The notes under the pieces were generated by a model that was given only the letters and a program-made list of their open reading frames with translations, searched no databases and had not been told where the DNA came from. Below, piece by piece: positions 1 to 7,800 of a stretch of DNA of 9,058 nt. The translations under genes and the position numbers were made by a program. Location: the NCBI GenBank assembly GCA_900767685.1, contig CAAGAB010000095.1:1-9058 (forward strand), read 5' to 3'. Positions within the stretch are counted from its first letter, which is position 1; every line of letters starts with the position of its first letter. Origin of the DNA: an uncultured Coprococcus sp. (GTDB lineage: Bacteria > Bacillota_A > Clostridia > Lachnospirales > Lachnospiraceae).

Positions 1-713
1 ATATCAAGTATCTCTACCTGATTGTCCTCGTACAGATGATGGATGACATAGGCATTGTCCCAGAAGATCCTGAAGTCCTTAGCCGCAGGCTTGAGATTTG
101 CAAATCTTCTTACTGTCTCATCGCTGTAGCAGATTCCCTGTGGGTTTGAGTACTTTGGCACGCACCATATACCCTTTACTGTTGGATCTGAATTTACAAG
201 TTCTTCAACCATATCCATGTCTGGACCTGTCTCTGACATAGGTATGTTGATCATCTCTATTCCAAAATGCTCTGTGATAGCAAAATGTCTGTCATATCCT
301 GGAACAGGACAGAGGAACTTTACCTTGTCAAGCTTGCACCAAGGTGTCTCTCCCATTATTCCATGTGTATATGCTCTTGATACAGTGTCAAACATAAGAG
401 TAAGACTTGCGTTACCACCGATGAAGATATGATCCTCAGTAGTTCCCATCATCTCTGCCATAAGTCTCTTGACTTCTGGAATTCCATCAAGACACCCATA
501 GTTTCTGCAGTCTATGCCACACTCTGACTTCATATCAGAATCACTGTTGATAACATCCATAAGACCAACAGATACTCCAAGCTGGGTTGGTGATGGCTTA
601 CCTCTTGACATATCAAGGTTCAGGCCAAGAGCCTTCTTCTCTTCATATGCCGCAAGCAGCTGCTCTCTAAGTTCCATTAACTCTTCTCTTGATAATTCAC
701 TGTACGCTTTCAT
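1..713 (-). CDS. PLP-dependent aminotransferase, PF12897 (subgroup Ic aspartate aminotransferase-like), N-terminal part
   Basis: Seen: an open frame runs from an ATG at 713 to the left edge, giving 237 residues with no stop. GGGAG (720-724 complement) lies 6 nt before the ATG. Motifs in order are DMSRGKPSP (34-42), NYG then GIPE (71-80), GGNAS (99-103), CPVPGYDRH (135-143), PKYSNPQG (186-193) and DNAYVIHH (219-226). Known: these mark a fold-type I aminotransferase; the Asn of NPQG, the Asp of DNAY and the Tyr after it contact the PLP ring and phenolic oxygen. The LDMSRGKP opening is typical of the family once labelled MocR-like or alanine-glyoxylate aminotransferase, which includes M. tuberculosis aspartate aminotransferase Rv3722c. 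Members are about 420-430 residues, so roughly 190, including the PLP-binding lysine, lie outside. Inferred: a cytosolic enzyme moving an amino group between aspartate or a related amino acid and 2-oxoglutarate. The family is secure; the exact substrate is not. Confidence 0.9.
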   Translation of the reverse strand, partial: MKAYSELSREELMELREQLLAAYEEKKALGLNLDMSRGKPSPTQLGVSVGLMDVINSDSDMKSECGIDCRNYGCLDGIPEVKRLMAEMMGTTEDHIFIGGNASLTLMFDTVSRAYTHGIMGETPWCKLDKVKFLCPVPGYDRHFAITEHFGIEMINIPMSETGPDMDMVEELVNSDPTVKGIWCVPKYSNPQGICYSDETVRRFANLKPAAKDFRIFWDNAYVIHHLYEDNQVEILD

Positions 714-1024
714 AAAAGTCTCCCTTGCTACCTAACAATGTTATAGTTATATGTCCAGGTTGCACGTCAAAATATTCTACATTAAATAGACTATCCTAAC
801 GTTCAACCCTTGTATCATATAATTTATTTCTCCGGTTGTCTAGACCTTAATCGCATAAGTTTGCAGTATTTTGCAAATTTTGGTTGAAAAATCTAAGTTC
901 AATCACTGTATTCGACTATATTTTCGTCAAAATTTCATATTTAACTTTTTATTTTCAAGTTAGCTGACATTGAAAGATGCTGCAGTGTTCTTTTGGGGTC
1001 GGCTTAAATATATGACTCTATTGG
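714..1024. other. AT-rich intergenic region between two minus-strand genes
   Basis: This 311-bp gap separates the stop of the AIM24 gene from the start of the aminotransferase. It should hold the 3' end of one transcript and the promoter of the other. I see no intrinsic terminator of useful strength; the best candidate is an AT-only AACTT/AAGTT pair near 942-960. An inverted repeat lies at 857-880 (TTTGCA, six bases, TGCAAA; nine-base arms with one mismatch), and a shorter one, TTGAA and TTCAA, at 884-902. Either could be a regulator site upstream of the aminotransferase promoter. No open frame with a ribosome binding site was found here. Confidence 0.6.
740..770 (-). promoter_or_regulatory. 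Possible sigma-A promoter of the aminotransferase
   Basis: On the minus strand TTGACG (770-765) is followed 19 nt later by TATAAC (745-740), which would give a leader of about 20 nt before the ATG. The spacing is longer than the preferred 17. A second TATAAC sits at 751-746 but is too close to the -35. This is a plausible but not compelling promoter. Confidence 0.35.
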
Positions 1025-1702
1025 TTATTTAGATGGTATCATGGATGCTATCTCAGCGGCAAGCTGCGATTTTGGCATGGTCTGAAGTGTTATTCTGCCA
1101 GGGCCTGTTACCACTGTATTGAAGAACCCCTCTCCTCCAAAGAACATATTCATGGCACCACCCTTTACTGTCTCTGCGTTCAAGGAACATGTTGCATCCA
1201 TCATTGCAAGATAACCTGTGTCAATAACCATCTGCTGTCCTGGTGCAAGCATATAATCCACAACCGAACCATCTATCTCGAGGAATACGATACCTTGACC
1301 TGTTATTCTCTGCATGATAAATCCTTCACCGCCAAAAAAGCCGCCTGCAACTTTTTTCTGGAAAGCTATCTCCAGATTCACCCCCGGTGTCGATGCAAGG
1401 TATGCCGACTTCTGACAAATGATCTCCTTGCCCGGTCCTATCTCAACCGCCATGATATTTCCAACAAAGCTTGAACCAAATGCTATCATACCTGTGCCAC
1501 CTTGAGCTGTATACGTATTCTGAAACATTGACTCCCCAGACATGACTCTGGAAAACATCTTGCCAACTCCGCCGCCAGTTGTCTGCATCTGCATGTTTGG
1601 CGACATCCATACCATTGCGCCCTTTTCGCAATTCACTGACTCTCCTGCCTCCAGCACAATCTCAACCACAGGCATCATGCCGCCTTTGATCTCGTATCTC
1701 AT
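1025..1702 (-). CDS. AIM24 / TIGR00266 family protein
   Basis: Seen: 225 residues starting MRYEIKGG. I take the ATG at 1702 rather than one nine codons upstream (1729), because GGGAGGT (1717-1711) lies 8 nt before it and nothing similar precedes the upstream ATG. The protein is glycine-rich with no signal peptide or membrane segment. It carries YEIKGG (3-8), GAMVWMSPN (28-36), SGESMFQNTYTA (55-66) and two copies of FFGGEGF (122-128 and 187-193), each followed by a T-G-x-G turn. Known: this layout is diagnostic of PF01987/TIGR00266, a beta-sandwich family whose repeats resemble the TRAP fold and whose yeast member AIM24 acts in mitochondrial inner-membrane organisation. The bacterial role is not established. 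It stands alone on the minus strand, with its own promoter (1769-1798) and divergent from the ABC operon. Length matches the family and it looks intact. Family assignment is firm; function is unknown. Confidence 0.92.
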   Translation of the reverse strand: MRYEIKGGMMPVVEIVLEAGESVNCEKGAMVWMSPNMQMQTTGGGVGKMFSRVMSGESMFQNTYTAQGGTGMIAFGSSFVGNIMAVEIGPGKEIICQKSAYLASTPGVNLEIAFQKKVAGGFFGGEGFIMQRITGQGIVFLEIDGSVVDYMLAPGQQMVIDTGYLAMMDATCSLNAETVKGGAMNMFFGGEGFFNTVVTGPGRITLQTMPKSQLAAEIASMIPSK

Positions 1703-1710
1703 ATAATCTG

Positions 1711-1717
1711 ACCTCCC
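1711..1717 (-). promoter_or_regulatory. Ribosome binding site fixing the AIM24-family start
   Basis: GGGAGGT on the minus strand, 8 nt before the ATG at 1702. It excludes the longer reading from 1729, whose first nine codons would run across this site. Confidence 0.8.
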
Positions 1718-1768
1718 TGTATTCTTCATATTTAAATATGAGTTTCATTTTTTTAATGTTACAAATGT

Positions 1769-1798
1769 ATTATATAGTAAATACTATTCATATAACAA
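1769..1798 (-). promoter_or_regulatory. Sigma-A promoter of the AIM24-family gene, with a palindrome in the spacer
   Basis: On the minus strand TTGTTA (1798-1793) is followed after 18 nt by a perfect TATAAT (1774-1769), about 67 nt before the start codon. The spacer contains a perfect inverted repeat, ATAGTA-AA-TACTAT (1774-1787), overlapping the edge of the -10, which could be a repressor site. The -10 is strong; the operator idea is inference. Confidence 0.6.
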
Positions 1799-1887
1799 TG
1801 TTTATTTATAAATCATGAATAAAAGCCTGTTTTTATTAGGTTTCTCACTTTTTCCTACTTTTGGAGCGAGTTTTTTCATATATTAAT

Positions 1888-1915
1888 TGCTTTTTTTGAA
1901 ACACAATGGTATATT
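1888..1915 (+). promoter_or_regulatory. Probable promoter of the amino-acid ABC operon
   Basis: TTGCTT (1888-1893) and, 16 nt later, TATATT (1910-1915) preceded by TG at 1907-1908, making an extended -10. Transcription would begin near 1922 and leave a leader of about 27 nt, with AAAGGA/AGGAAG at 1933-1940 as the ribosome binding site for the ATG at 1949. Further upstream an AT-rich inverted repeat (AATAAAA, six bases, TTTTATT; 1818-1837) lies between the two divergent promoters. Confidence 0.45.
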
Positions 1916-1948
1916 TATTCAGATAAAATATGAAAGGAAGATGTAAAA

Positions 1949-2836
1949 ATGAAACTCAAAAAATTATTAGCAATTTCAATGTCAGCAGTTCTGGCTATGA
2001 CAGCTCTTACTGCATGTGGAAGCAAGGATGATTCTTCGGAGGCTGCTTCAGAGAACACTTCATCAAAGAAAACTGCAAAGGTCATCGAGATTGACCTTAC
2101 AGACGAGCAGTATGCTTTCGGTGTTGACAAGGATCAGCCTGAGCTCTTAACACAGGTCAATGATTTCATCAAGTCAATGAACGAGGATGGATCATTTGAG
2201 GAGATCTGCAATCACTATTTCGGTGACGGCGAGCCTGTTGCCGTTGAGTCAGCAGCACTCGATGCAAACAAGGATCAGCTTGTAGTTGCAACCAATGCTG
2301 CATTCGAGCCATTTGAGTATACAAAGGGTGAGAACTACTATGGTGTCGATATGGAGATAGCTAAGGCTCTCGCAGACAAACTTGGCAAGGAGCTCGTTAT
2401 CCAGAACATGGATTTCGATGCTGTATGTCTCTCAGTTGGTCAGCACAAGTGTGATATCGCTATGGCAGGTCTTACTATAAAGCCAGACCGTGAGGAGTAT
2501 GTAAGCTTCTCAGATTCATACTACAAGGCTTCTCAGAAGCTTATCGTTACATCAGACAATACAGAGTTTGATGATTGCAAGACAGCTGATGATGTTAACA
2601 AGATCCTTCAGGCTAAGGGTTCAGACATGAAGATTGGTTTCCAGACAGGTACTACCGGACAGTTCTACTGCGAGGGTGACGCAGACTGGGGATTCACAAA
2701 GCTTGCTATGACTTCAACAGGCTACAAGAACGGTTCTCTTGCAGTTCAGGATCTTTTAAATGGTAACCTCAACTATGTTATCATCGATGCCGCTCCAGCA
2801 GCCAGCATCACTACTGCTCTTAACGCAATGCAGTAA
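1949..2836 (+). CDS. Amino-acid ABC transporter substrate-binding lipoprotein, apparently circularly permuted
   Basis: Seen: 295 residues. The lipoprotein signal runs 1-22 with lipobox LTAC, lipidated Cys at 23, then a Ser/Asp/Glu-rich linker to about 42. Residues 44-94 read like the usual C-terminal end of family-3 binding proteins: LTDEQYAFGVDK, PELL..VN, EDGSFEEI and YFG. From 109 the usual N-terminal half follows: LVVATNAAFEPFEY, YGVDMEIAKALA, AGLTIKPDREEY and FSDSYY. Then come IGFQTGTTGQ (229-238) and AVQDLLNGNLNYVIIDAAPA (265-284), and the protein stops 11 residues later. Known: in GlnH-type proteins the Arg of the T-x-x-x-R motif (here Arg181) and the Asp after the last lobe-2 strand (here Asp280) hold the alpha-carboxylate and alpha-amino groups, so the ligand should be an amino acid. 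Inferred: an extracellular binding protein for the permease and ATPase downstream, with segment order permuted. Five cysteines besides the lipidated one are unusual. Which amino acid is bound cannot be read. Confidence 0.93.
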   Translation: MKLKKLLAISMSAVLAMTALTACGSKDDSSEAASENTSSKKTAKVIEIDLTDEQYAFGVDKDQPELLTQVNDFIKSMNEDGSFEEICNHYFGDGEPVAVESAALDANKDQLVVATNAAFEPFEYTKGENYYGVDMEIAKALADKLGKELVIQNMDFDAVCLSVGQHKCDIAMAGLTIKPDREEYVSFSDSYYKASQKLIVTSDNTEFDDCKTADDVNKILQAKGSDMKIGFQTGTTGQFYCEGDADWGFTKLAMTSTGYKNGSLAVQDLLNGNLNYVIIDAAPAASITTALNAMQ

Positions 2837-2884
2837 ATTCTAATTCAGATTTAGTAATTTTAGTATTAACGCCAATTATGTTTG

Positions 2885-2890
2885 AAAGGA
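2885..2890 (+). promoter_or_regulatory. Ribosome binding site fixing the permease start
   Basis: AAAGGA, 6 nt before the ATG at 2897. The frame could be extended to a TTG at 2882, but that would place this site inside the coding sequence, so the ATG is preferred. Confidence 0.75.
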
Positions 2891-2896
2891 TATTTC

Positions 2897-3607
2897 ATGG
2901 GAGACATTTCTACAAAAATACAAAAGTTCATAGAAATATTCATCGACAACAACGGGTATGTTAAGGTAGTCGAGGGTCTGAAGAATACTGTGATAATAGC
3001 CATTGCCGGTCTTATCATCGGTATAGTAATCGGTACCCTCATAGCTACCGTCAGGGTAATTCCAAAGTACAAGCGTCTGCCTAGAGTTCTGGATGCGATC
3101 TGCAGTGTATATGTAGGTTTCTTCCGTGGAACACCTATGGTTGTACAGCTCCTTCTCTTCTACTATGTTCTTCTTCCTATAGTGGGAGGACACATGACAG
3201 GAGTTCAGGTGGCTATGCTTGTATTCGGACTCAACAGCGGTGCCTACATCTCAGAGATCATGCGTGGTGGTATACTCTCCGTTGATCCAGGTCAGATGGA
3301 AGGTGGACGTGCCATGGGACTCAGTTTTTCGACTACCATGCTCAAAATCGTTATACCTCAGGCAGTCAAGAATATTCTGCCAACCCTTGGAAATGAATTT
3401 ATTTCTTTAATAAAAGAGACTTCAGTTGTAAGTTTTGTCGGAGCAACTGATCTCTACGTTGCATTCAACTACATCGGAAGTAACAGCTACGAATTCATGG
3501 TCCCTTATCTGGTCATGGCACTTATCTACATCGTGATGGTGCTTCTCATCAGTCTGGGAATCAAATTAATGGAAAGGAGCCTGAGAAAGAGTGATAGACG
3601 TCATTAA
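2897..3607 (+). CDS. Polar amino-acid ABC transporter permease (His/Glu/Gln/Arg family)
   Basis: Seen: 236 residues with hydrophobic segments near 29-52, 70-95, 102-119, 157-175 and 202-223. [20 protein letters not shown] (71-90) and [13 protein letters not shown] (114-126) are strongly typical of the family. The EAA loop reads [13 protein letters not shown] with IVIPQA (135-156), and IKETSVVSF follows (172-180). Known: this is the HEQRo permease type of the PAAT family (TC 3.A.1.3); the EAA loop docks onto the ATPase. Only one permease gene is present, so it should form a homodimer in the cytoplasmic membrane. The gene lies 60 nt after the binding-protein stop with no terminator between, and its last 17 nt overlap the ATPase gene, so the three are one operon. 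Length is normal for the family and no key motif is missing. Confidence 0.95.
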   Translation: MGDISTKIQKFIEIFIDNNGYVKVVEGLKNTVIIAIAGLIIGIVIGTLIATVRVIPKYKRLPRVLDAICSVYVGFFRGTPMVVQLLLFYYVLLPIVGGHMTGVQVAMLVFGLNSGAYISEIMRGGILSVDPGQMEGGRAMGLSFSTTMLKIVIPQAVKNILPTLGNEFISLIKETSVVSFVGATDLYVAFNYIGSNSYEFMVPYLVMALIYIVMVLLISLGIKLMERSLRKSDRRH

Positions 3608-4415
3608 TCTTGAAAAAAGCTTCGGTGATAACAAGGTCTTAAACGGCATCAATATCACCATAGACAAAGGCGATATAATGGTTGTTATCGGCCCTTCAGG
3701 TTCTGGTAAAAGTACATTTCTTCGCTGTTTGAACTGTATGGAAGATCCTACCGGCGGCCAGATTATATTCAATGGTGTTGATATAGCAGACCCTAAGGTT
3801 GATATCAACATACACCGCCGTCATATGGGTATGGTTTTCCAGCATTTCAATCTGTATAACAACAAGACTGTTATACAGAATATCATGCTTGCACCTGTCT
3901 ATGTCAGATGTCAGGATCTGAAAAAGGCAAAGCGGCATAATCTTCTGCTTCCTGTCACCAATCTCTTCCGCAAGGAAAAGCAGACAAAGCAGGAAATCAC
4001 AACAACAAAATCAGAGATCATTGCCGAGGCACATGCAAAGGCGGAGGAACTCCTGAAGAGGATCGGTCTGGAGGACAAGGCGGATGTATATCCATCTACT
4101 CTCTCAGGCGGTCAGAAACAGCGTGTTGCCATCGTCCGTGCGCTTGCCATGAATCCTGATGTCATTCTGTTTGATGAGCCAACCTCCGCTCTCGACCCTG
4201 AGATGGTCGGCGAGGTTCTTGATCTCATGAAGGCTCTTGCAGATGAAGGCATGACAATGATCATTGTTACCCATGAGATGGGATTTGCCAGGGAGGTTGC
4301 CAATAAGGTCGTATTTATTGACGACGGACAGATTCTTGAATCCGGTACACCGGAGGAATTCTTCGGCAACCCTAAGAATCCTAGACTTAAGGATTTCCTT
4401 TCAAAAGTGTTATAA
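3591..4415 (+). CDS. Polar amino-acid ABC transporter ATP-binding protein
   Basis: Seen: 274 residues from a GTG start inside the end of the permease gene; AAGGAG (3574-3579) lies 11 nt upstream, slightly far, and no in-frame ATG occurs before the Walker A motif. Motifs: Walker A GPSGSGKS (34-41), Q-loop Gln84, signature LSGGQ (171-175), Walker B VILFDEP with Asp195 and Glu196, D-loop SALD (199-202) and H-loop His228. All catalytic residues are present. Known: GlnQ/HisP-type ATPases are usually about 240-250 residues. Odd: the excess is mainly a basic, Thr/Lys-rich stretch of about 30 residues (roughly 116-145, [15 protein letters not shown] onward) in the helical subdomain between the Q-loop and signature, where this family normally runs straight from a KKAKR-like helix into the EEL..(I/V)GL segment. 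Inferred role: cytosolic dimer powering import. The operon terminator begins 45 nt after the stop. Confidence 0.95.
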   Translation: MIDVINLEKSFGDNKVLNGINITIDKGDIMVVIGPSGSGKSTFLRCLNCMEDPTGGQIIFNGVDIADPKVDINIHRRHMGMVFQHFNLYNNKTVIQNIMLAPVYVRCQDLKKAKRHNLLLPVTNLFRKEKQTKQEITTTKSEIIAEAHAKAEELLKRIGLEDKADVYPSTLSGGQKQRVAIVRALAMNPDVILFDEPTSALDPEMVGEVLDLMKALADEGMTMIIVTHEMGFAREVANKVVFIDDGQILESGTPEEFFGNPKNPRLKDFLSKVL

Positions 4416-4460
4416 GACATTTTATCTGTTTTTTTAATACAGATTGTAATATCGCAGTTT

Positions 4461-4499
4461 ATCCGGCATGTATGGATTGTCATATATGCCGGATTTTTT
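4461..4499 (+). terminator. Intrinsic terminator of the ABC operon
   Basis: A 14-bp stem (ATCCGGCATGTATG at 4461-4474 with CATATATGCCGGAT at 4481-4494, one G-U pair) closes a 6-nt loop and runs into six T (4494-4499). It lies 45 nt after the ATPase stop. A smaller inverted repeat, ATCTGT and ACAGAT (4424-4444), precedes it without a following T run. Confidence 0.92.
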
Positions 4500-4623
4500 A
4501 GACCGTTATCTAGCTTACACATAAGCTATCTGCTGTCCCCTGCTTCTTTTTGATATAATTCTCTTTAATTTAATTCTTAATCCATTTCATATTTTAGTTT
4601 ATTTTTTCAATATATTTCTTTAT

Positions 4624-4658
4624 TTGCTCTGTACTTTTTGGCTCTTATACTTTATAAT
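4624..4658 (+). promoter_or_regulatory. Probable promoter of carB
   Basis: TTGCTC (4624-4629), a 16-nt spacer and TATACT (4646-4651). A perfect TATAAT follows at 4653-4658 but lacks a good -35 at the right distance. The terminator just upstream means carB needs its own promoter, which supports this placement. Confidence 0.5.
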
Positions 4659-4797
4659 AACAATAATTTGGGCTTTTTTATAAAAGAAAGTAAATCACGC
4701 CCAACAATATCAAACATCACATAAAGATATTTCTTTATTTTGTGTGGTTTCATGTAGTTTTCAGTGCTCTCGCTCTGAACAAGAATCATTTTACAAT

Positions 4798-4803
4798 AAG
4801 GAG
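4798..4803 (+). promoter_or_regulatory. Ribosome binding site fixing the carB start
   Basis: AAGGAG, 6 nt before the ATG at 4810. An open frame extends upstream to a GTG at 4744, but those 22 codons match no CarB N-terminus, whereas MPKREDI at 4810 is the family's normal opening. Confidence 0.9.
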
Positions 4804-4809
4804 AAAGAT

Positions 4810-7800
4810 ATGCCAAAAAGAGAAGACATTAACAAAGTTCTGATAATAGGATCTGGTCCAATCATCATAGGTCAGGCATGTGAGTTCGACTACTCAGGTA
4901 CTCAGGCGTGCAAGGCCCTTAAGAAGCTTGGTTACGAGATCGTATTGGTCAATTCCAACCCTGCTACCATCATGACAGATCCTGAGACAGCTGATGTCAC
5001 ATACATTGAGCCGCTCAATGTCAAGAGACTTGAGCAGATAATTGCAAAAGAGAGACCTGATGCTCTTCTTCCAAATCTCGGAGGACAATCAGGACTTAAC
5101 CTTTGTGCTGAACTTGCAAAAGAAGGCATCTTAGACAAATACAATGTCAAGGTCATCGGTGTTCAGGTAGATGCCATTGAGCGCGGTGAGGACAGAATCG
5201 AATTCAAGAAATCCATGAACGCAATCGGAATAGAAATGGCAAGAAGTGAGGTTGCCTACTCTGTAGATGAGGCTCTCGCCATCGCAGATCAGCTCGGCTA
5301 CCCTGTTGTTCTTCGTCCTGCTTACACCATGGGCGGTGCCGGCGGTGGACTCGTATACAATAAAGATGAACTCAAGACTGTCTGTGCAAGAGGTCTCCAG
5401 GCCAGTCTTGTAGGTCAGGTTCTCGTTGAGGAGTCAATCCTTGGATGGGAGGAGCTTGAGCTTGAGGTTGTACGTGACTGTGAAGGCAATATGATCACTG
5501 TATGTTTCATCGAGAACATCGATCCTCTCGGCGTACACACAGGTGACTCATTCTGCTCCGCTCCTATGCTCACAATCTCTGAGGACGTTCAGAAGAGACT
5601 TCAGGAGCAGGCATACAAGATCGTTGACTCTGTTGAGGTCATCGGTGGAACAAATGTACAGTTCGCACATGACCCTGTATCTGACAGAATCATCGTAATC
5701 GAGATCAACCCTAGAACATCCCGTTCTTCCGCCCTGGCATCAAAGGCTACAGGTTTCCCTATCGCCCTTGTATCGGCTATGCTGGCAACAGGACTTACCC
5801 TCAAGGATATCGAGTGCGGCAAGTACGGCACACTGGACAAATACGTTCCGGACGGTGACTATGTGGTTATCAAGTTCGCACGTTGGGCATTCGAGAAGTT
5901 CAAGGGTGTTGAGGACAAGCTCGGAACACAGATGCGTGCCGTTGGTGAGGTCATGAGTATCGGTAAGACATACAAGGAGGCATTCCAGAAGGCTATCCGA
6001 AGCCTTGAGACAGGAAGATACGGTCTCGGCTACGCAAAGGACTACAATACAAAGAGCAAGGATGAACTATTACGCATGCTAGCACATCCATCAAGCGACA
6101 GACATTTCATCATGTACGAGGCGCTCAGAAAGGGTGCTACAGTAGATGAAATCTTCGATATAACAAAGGTTAAGCACTACTTCGCCCAGCAGATGAAGGA
6201 ACTTGTTGAGGAAGAGGAGGCACTCGCAGCACACAAGGGCACTCTCCCATCTGACGAAGCACTCACCACTGCAAAGAAAGACGGTTTCTCAGACAGATAC
6301 CTCAGCCAGATCCTTGAGCTTCCTGAGGAGGACATCAGAAATAAGAGAATCGAGCTCGGAGTTACTGAGGCATGGGAAGGCGTACACGTAAGTGGAACAA
6401 AGGACAGAGCTTACTACTACTCCACATACAATGCACCTGACAGCAATCCGATAAATGAAGGCAAGCCAAAGGTTATGATCCTCGGCGGCGGCCCTAACAG
6501 GATCGGTCAGGGTATCGAGTTTGACTACTGCTGCGTACATGCATCACTGGCACTTAAGAAGCTCGGATTTGAGACTATCATAGTAAACTGTAATCCAGAG
6601 ACTGTTTCAACTGACTATGATACATCAGATAAGCTCTACTTTGAGCCACTTACACTTGAGGATGTTCTCAGCATTTACAACAAGGAAAAGCCAGTGGGCG
6701 TCATCGCACAGTTCGGCGGTCAGACACCTCTTAACCTTGCTTCTGACCTTGAGAAAAACGGCGTAAAGATCCTCGGTACATCTCCTGCTGTCATCGATCT
6801 TGCAGAGGACAGAGATCTCTTCCGTGAGATGATGGATAAGCTTGAGATTCCTATGCCAGAATCTGGTATGGCTACTACTGTTGACGAGGCACTTAAGATC
6901 GCTCACAAGATTGGCTATCCAGTCATGGTCCGTCCATCATACGTTCTCGGTGGACGTGGTATGGAGGTCGTATACGATGACGAGAGCCTTGACGGATATA
7001 TGAGAGCTGCCGTTGGTGTCACACCTGACAGACCTATACTTATAGACAGATTTTTAAATCACGCCCTTGAGTGTGAGGCAGATGCCATAAGCGACGGAAC
7101 TCACGCATTTGTTCCTGCCGTTATGGAGCACATTGAGCTTGCCGGAGTTCACTCAGGTGATTCAGCATGCATCATTCCTTCAGTACACATCACTGCTGAG
7201 AATGTTGCTACTATCAAGGAATATACAAAGAAGATCGCTGAGGAGATGCATGTCGTAGGTCTTATGAACATGCAGTACGCTATTGAGAAAGGCAAGGTAT
7301 ATGTTCTCGAGGCAAATCCTAGAGCATCCCGTACAGTACCTCTCGTATCAAAGGTATGTAACGTGCGCATGGTTCCTATCGCTACTGATATCATCACATC
7401 AGAGCTCACAGGAAGACCATCTCCTGTTCCGGCTCTCAAGGAGCAGCACATACCATATTACGGGGTTAAGGAGGCTGTATTCCCATTCAACATGTTCCCA
7501 GAGGTTGACCCGATCTTAGGACCTGAGATGAGATCTACAGGTGAGGTTCTCGGACTTTCAACCTACTACGGAGAGGCATTCTACAAGGCTCAGGAGGCTA
7601 CACAGACTCTCCTTCCTACAAGCGGAACTGTCCTGATCTCTGTAAACAGAAAGGACAAGGATGAGGTTATCGAGATCGCTCAGCTCTTCGAGAAAGCTGG
7701 TTTCAAGATTCTTGCTACAAGCGGAACATATGCCATAATTACGGCTGCCGGAGTAAAAGCTGAGAAAGTCAAAAAGCTCCAGGAGGGCAGACCAAACATC

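Larger units (their letters stand above)
4500..4809 (+). other. AT-rich region with carB promoter and long structured leader
   Basis: No gene is seen here. A likely promoter sits at 4624-4651, so the carB message would have a leader of about 150 nt. The leader contains several short inverted repeats: TTGGGC with GCCCAA (4668-4673/4699-4704) around CTTTT/AAAAG (4673-4677/4682-4686); a perfect ATAAAGA with TCTTTAT (4721-4727/4732-4738); and TTCAG with CTGAA (4760-4764/4775-4779), extended by two inner G-C pairs beyond a T-T mismatch. I do not see the PyrR binding-loop consensus or a convincing attenuator, that is, a GC stem followed by a T run. An ATG at 4752 is followed at once by TAG and lacks a ribosome binding site. 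Confidence 0.5.

Noticed and set aside
514..735. Plus-strand open frame opposite the start of the aminotransferase
   Set aside because: The minus-strand reading gives clear aminotransferase motifs; the plus-strand product has none.
2876..3193. 105-codon minus-strand open frame opposite the permease gene
   Set aside because: It mirrors the conserved permease N-terminal half and lacks a promoter, ribosome binding site or motif.
4112..4522. 136-codon minus-strand open frame opposite the ATPase gene
   Set aside because: It covers the complement of the LSGGQ and Walker B region and crosses the operon terminator; it has no family features.
4752..4757. ATG-TAG start-stop pair in the carB leader, considered as a regulatory minimal upstream frame
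   Set aside because: No ribosome binding site lies before it, and such a pair is expected by chance.
4744..4809. 22-codon N-terminal extension of carB from a GTG
   Set aside because: The strong AAGGAG at 4798 and the standard MPKREDI opening place the start at 4810; the extension is leader sequence.
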